Positions 63,803 to 64,000 of a stretch of DNA of 64,000 nucleotides are shown here, piece by piece; the stretch's first letter is position 1; each line of letters begins with the position of its first letter. A model generated the notes under the pieces. It saw only the letters and a program-made list of their open reading frames with translations. It made no database searches and was not told the origin of the DNA. Source of the DNA: Aminipila sp032051575 (lineage in GTDB: Bacteria; Bacillota; Clostridia; Peptostreptococcales; Anaerovoracaceae); assembly GCF_032051575.1 (NCBI RefSeq), contig NZ_DAMBYD010000007.1:173484-237483 (forward strand). Reading direction: 5' to 3'. The translations under genes were made by a program, and so were the position numbers.

Positions 63803-63916
63803 TATTTTACATACGAATAGGAAGAATAAATTGTCATGTCCATATTTCCTTGGTTTAAAATTTTAACACACCTCAATACTTGGAGCATGTGTTTTGAAAA
63901 TTAAAATAGATTGTAT

Positions 63917-63952
63917 AAAAAAATGACTATCCAGATGGATAGTCATTTTTTA
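63917..63952 (-). terminator. Terminator of the rRNA operon
   Basis: AAATGACTATCC pairs with GGATAGTCATTT around AGAT, with A and T runs on both sides. On the minus strand it follows the 5S rRNA 3' end. Confidence 0.88.
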
Positions 63953-63955
63953 AAA

Positions 63956-64000
63956 CCGGCGACGTCCTACTTTCCCAGGCAACGTTCAGCACTTTGTGCT
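63956..64000 (-). rRNA. rrf: 5S ribosomal RNA, 3' end (partial)
   Basis: Minus strand reads AGCACAAAGTGCTGAACGTT then CCTGGGAAAGTAGGACGTCG, the 3' part of a 5S rRNA. The 5' part and the rest of the rRNA operon lie beyond the window edge. Confidence 0.9.

Noticed and set aside
63835..63900. Terminator of the beta-lactamase gene
   Set aside because: An imperfect pairing ACACA/TGTGT with flanking AATTTTA/TGAAAATT is visible, but mismatches and a long loop make it too weak to call.

Overview
The window is chromosomal DNA from a low-GC, endospore-forming anaerobic Firmicute of the Clostridia type. Support: sporulation genes (spmA, spmB, spoIIM, spoVS, a CotF-like coat gene, a pdaB-type deacetylase, a YtaF-type membrane protein), purine-rich Shine-Dalgarno sequences before nearly every gene, a T-box leader, ferredoxin-type enzymes, C5 tetrapyrrole synthesis, anaerobic (CbiK/CbiL/CbiJ) corrinoid synthesis, and a folate C1 set (fhs, fchA, folD, metF) like the methyl branch used by acetogens and amino-acid fermenters. 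I cannot name the species. No prophage, insertion sequence, CRISPR array or tRNA gene was seen.

Layout. 1-2099: end of spmA, spmB, an LD-carboxypeptidase. 2145-6243: an amino-acid ABC transporter with a probable ArgR-controlled promoter, followed by an enhancer-binding (sigma-54) regulator. 6479-10323: an unknown small protein, then an arsenic operon (arsR, organoarsenical-type permease, small thiol-redox protein, acr3, and a Cys-rich/GNAT fusion). 10377-18530: pdaB-like gene, GNAT, mnmA, lipid kinase, folC and valS, the last behind a T-box. 18561-36575: a very long run of minus-strand genes. Its upstream half makes C1-folate enzymes (metF, fhs, fchA, folD), then come hemB and hemL, then a cobalamin riboswitch and cbiM, cbiN, an EamA transporter gene, cbiQ, cbiO, cbiK, cbiL, hemA, a cbiJ/cysG-N fusion, hemC, a cobA/hemD fusion and a ferredoxin-nitroreductase. 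Together these carry glutamyl-tRNA to cobalt-precorrin intermediates and import the cobalt. 36772-38736: rnhB, rbgA, rplS. 38895-41366: a second amino-acid ABC transporter behind two tandem promoter/ArgR-box/hairpin modules. 41827-45651: a XerD-type recombinase with an altered catalytic residue, spoIIM, a Nudix hydrolase, proC and proB. 45792-51304: a tetR gene and a cluster of hypB, an 898-residue Fe-S flavoprotein, hypA and a multi-pass membrane protein. 51610-54341: an ABC-F protein, a coat protein and spoVS. 54342-54815: a gene-free stretch with a strong candidate for a small C-rich regulatory RNA and a duplicated 54-bp element. 54816-60486: an RNase-H-like nuclease, a phosphoesterase, proA, a 41-residue membrane peptide, a nitroreductase-like protein, a secreted GH114-like protein and a YtaF/MntP-like protein. 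60586-63802: blaR1-blaI divergent from a class D beta-lactamase gene, with three BlaI-type operators. The window ends in the 3' end of a 5S rRNA gene read on the minus strand, so an rRNA operon lies just beyond.

The most novel-looking items are the small RNA candidate with CCCC loops (about 54524-54617), the hypA/hypB/flavoprotein/membrane-protein cluster, the Cys-rich/GNAT fusion ending the arsenic operon, the duplicated ArgR-attenuator promoter modules, and a XerD-like protein with Gln at the position of catalytic His244. All functions are read from sequence and remembered family motifs; no database search was possible.
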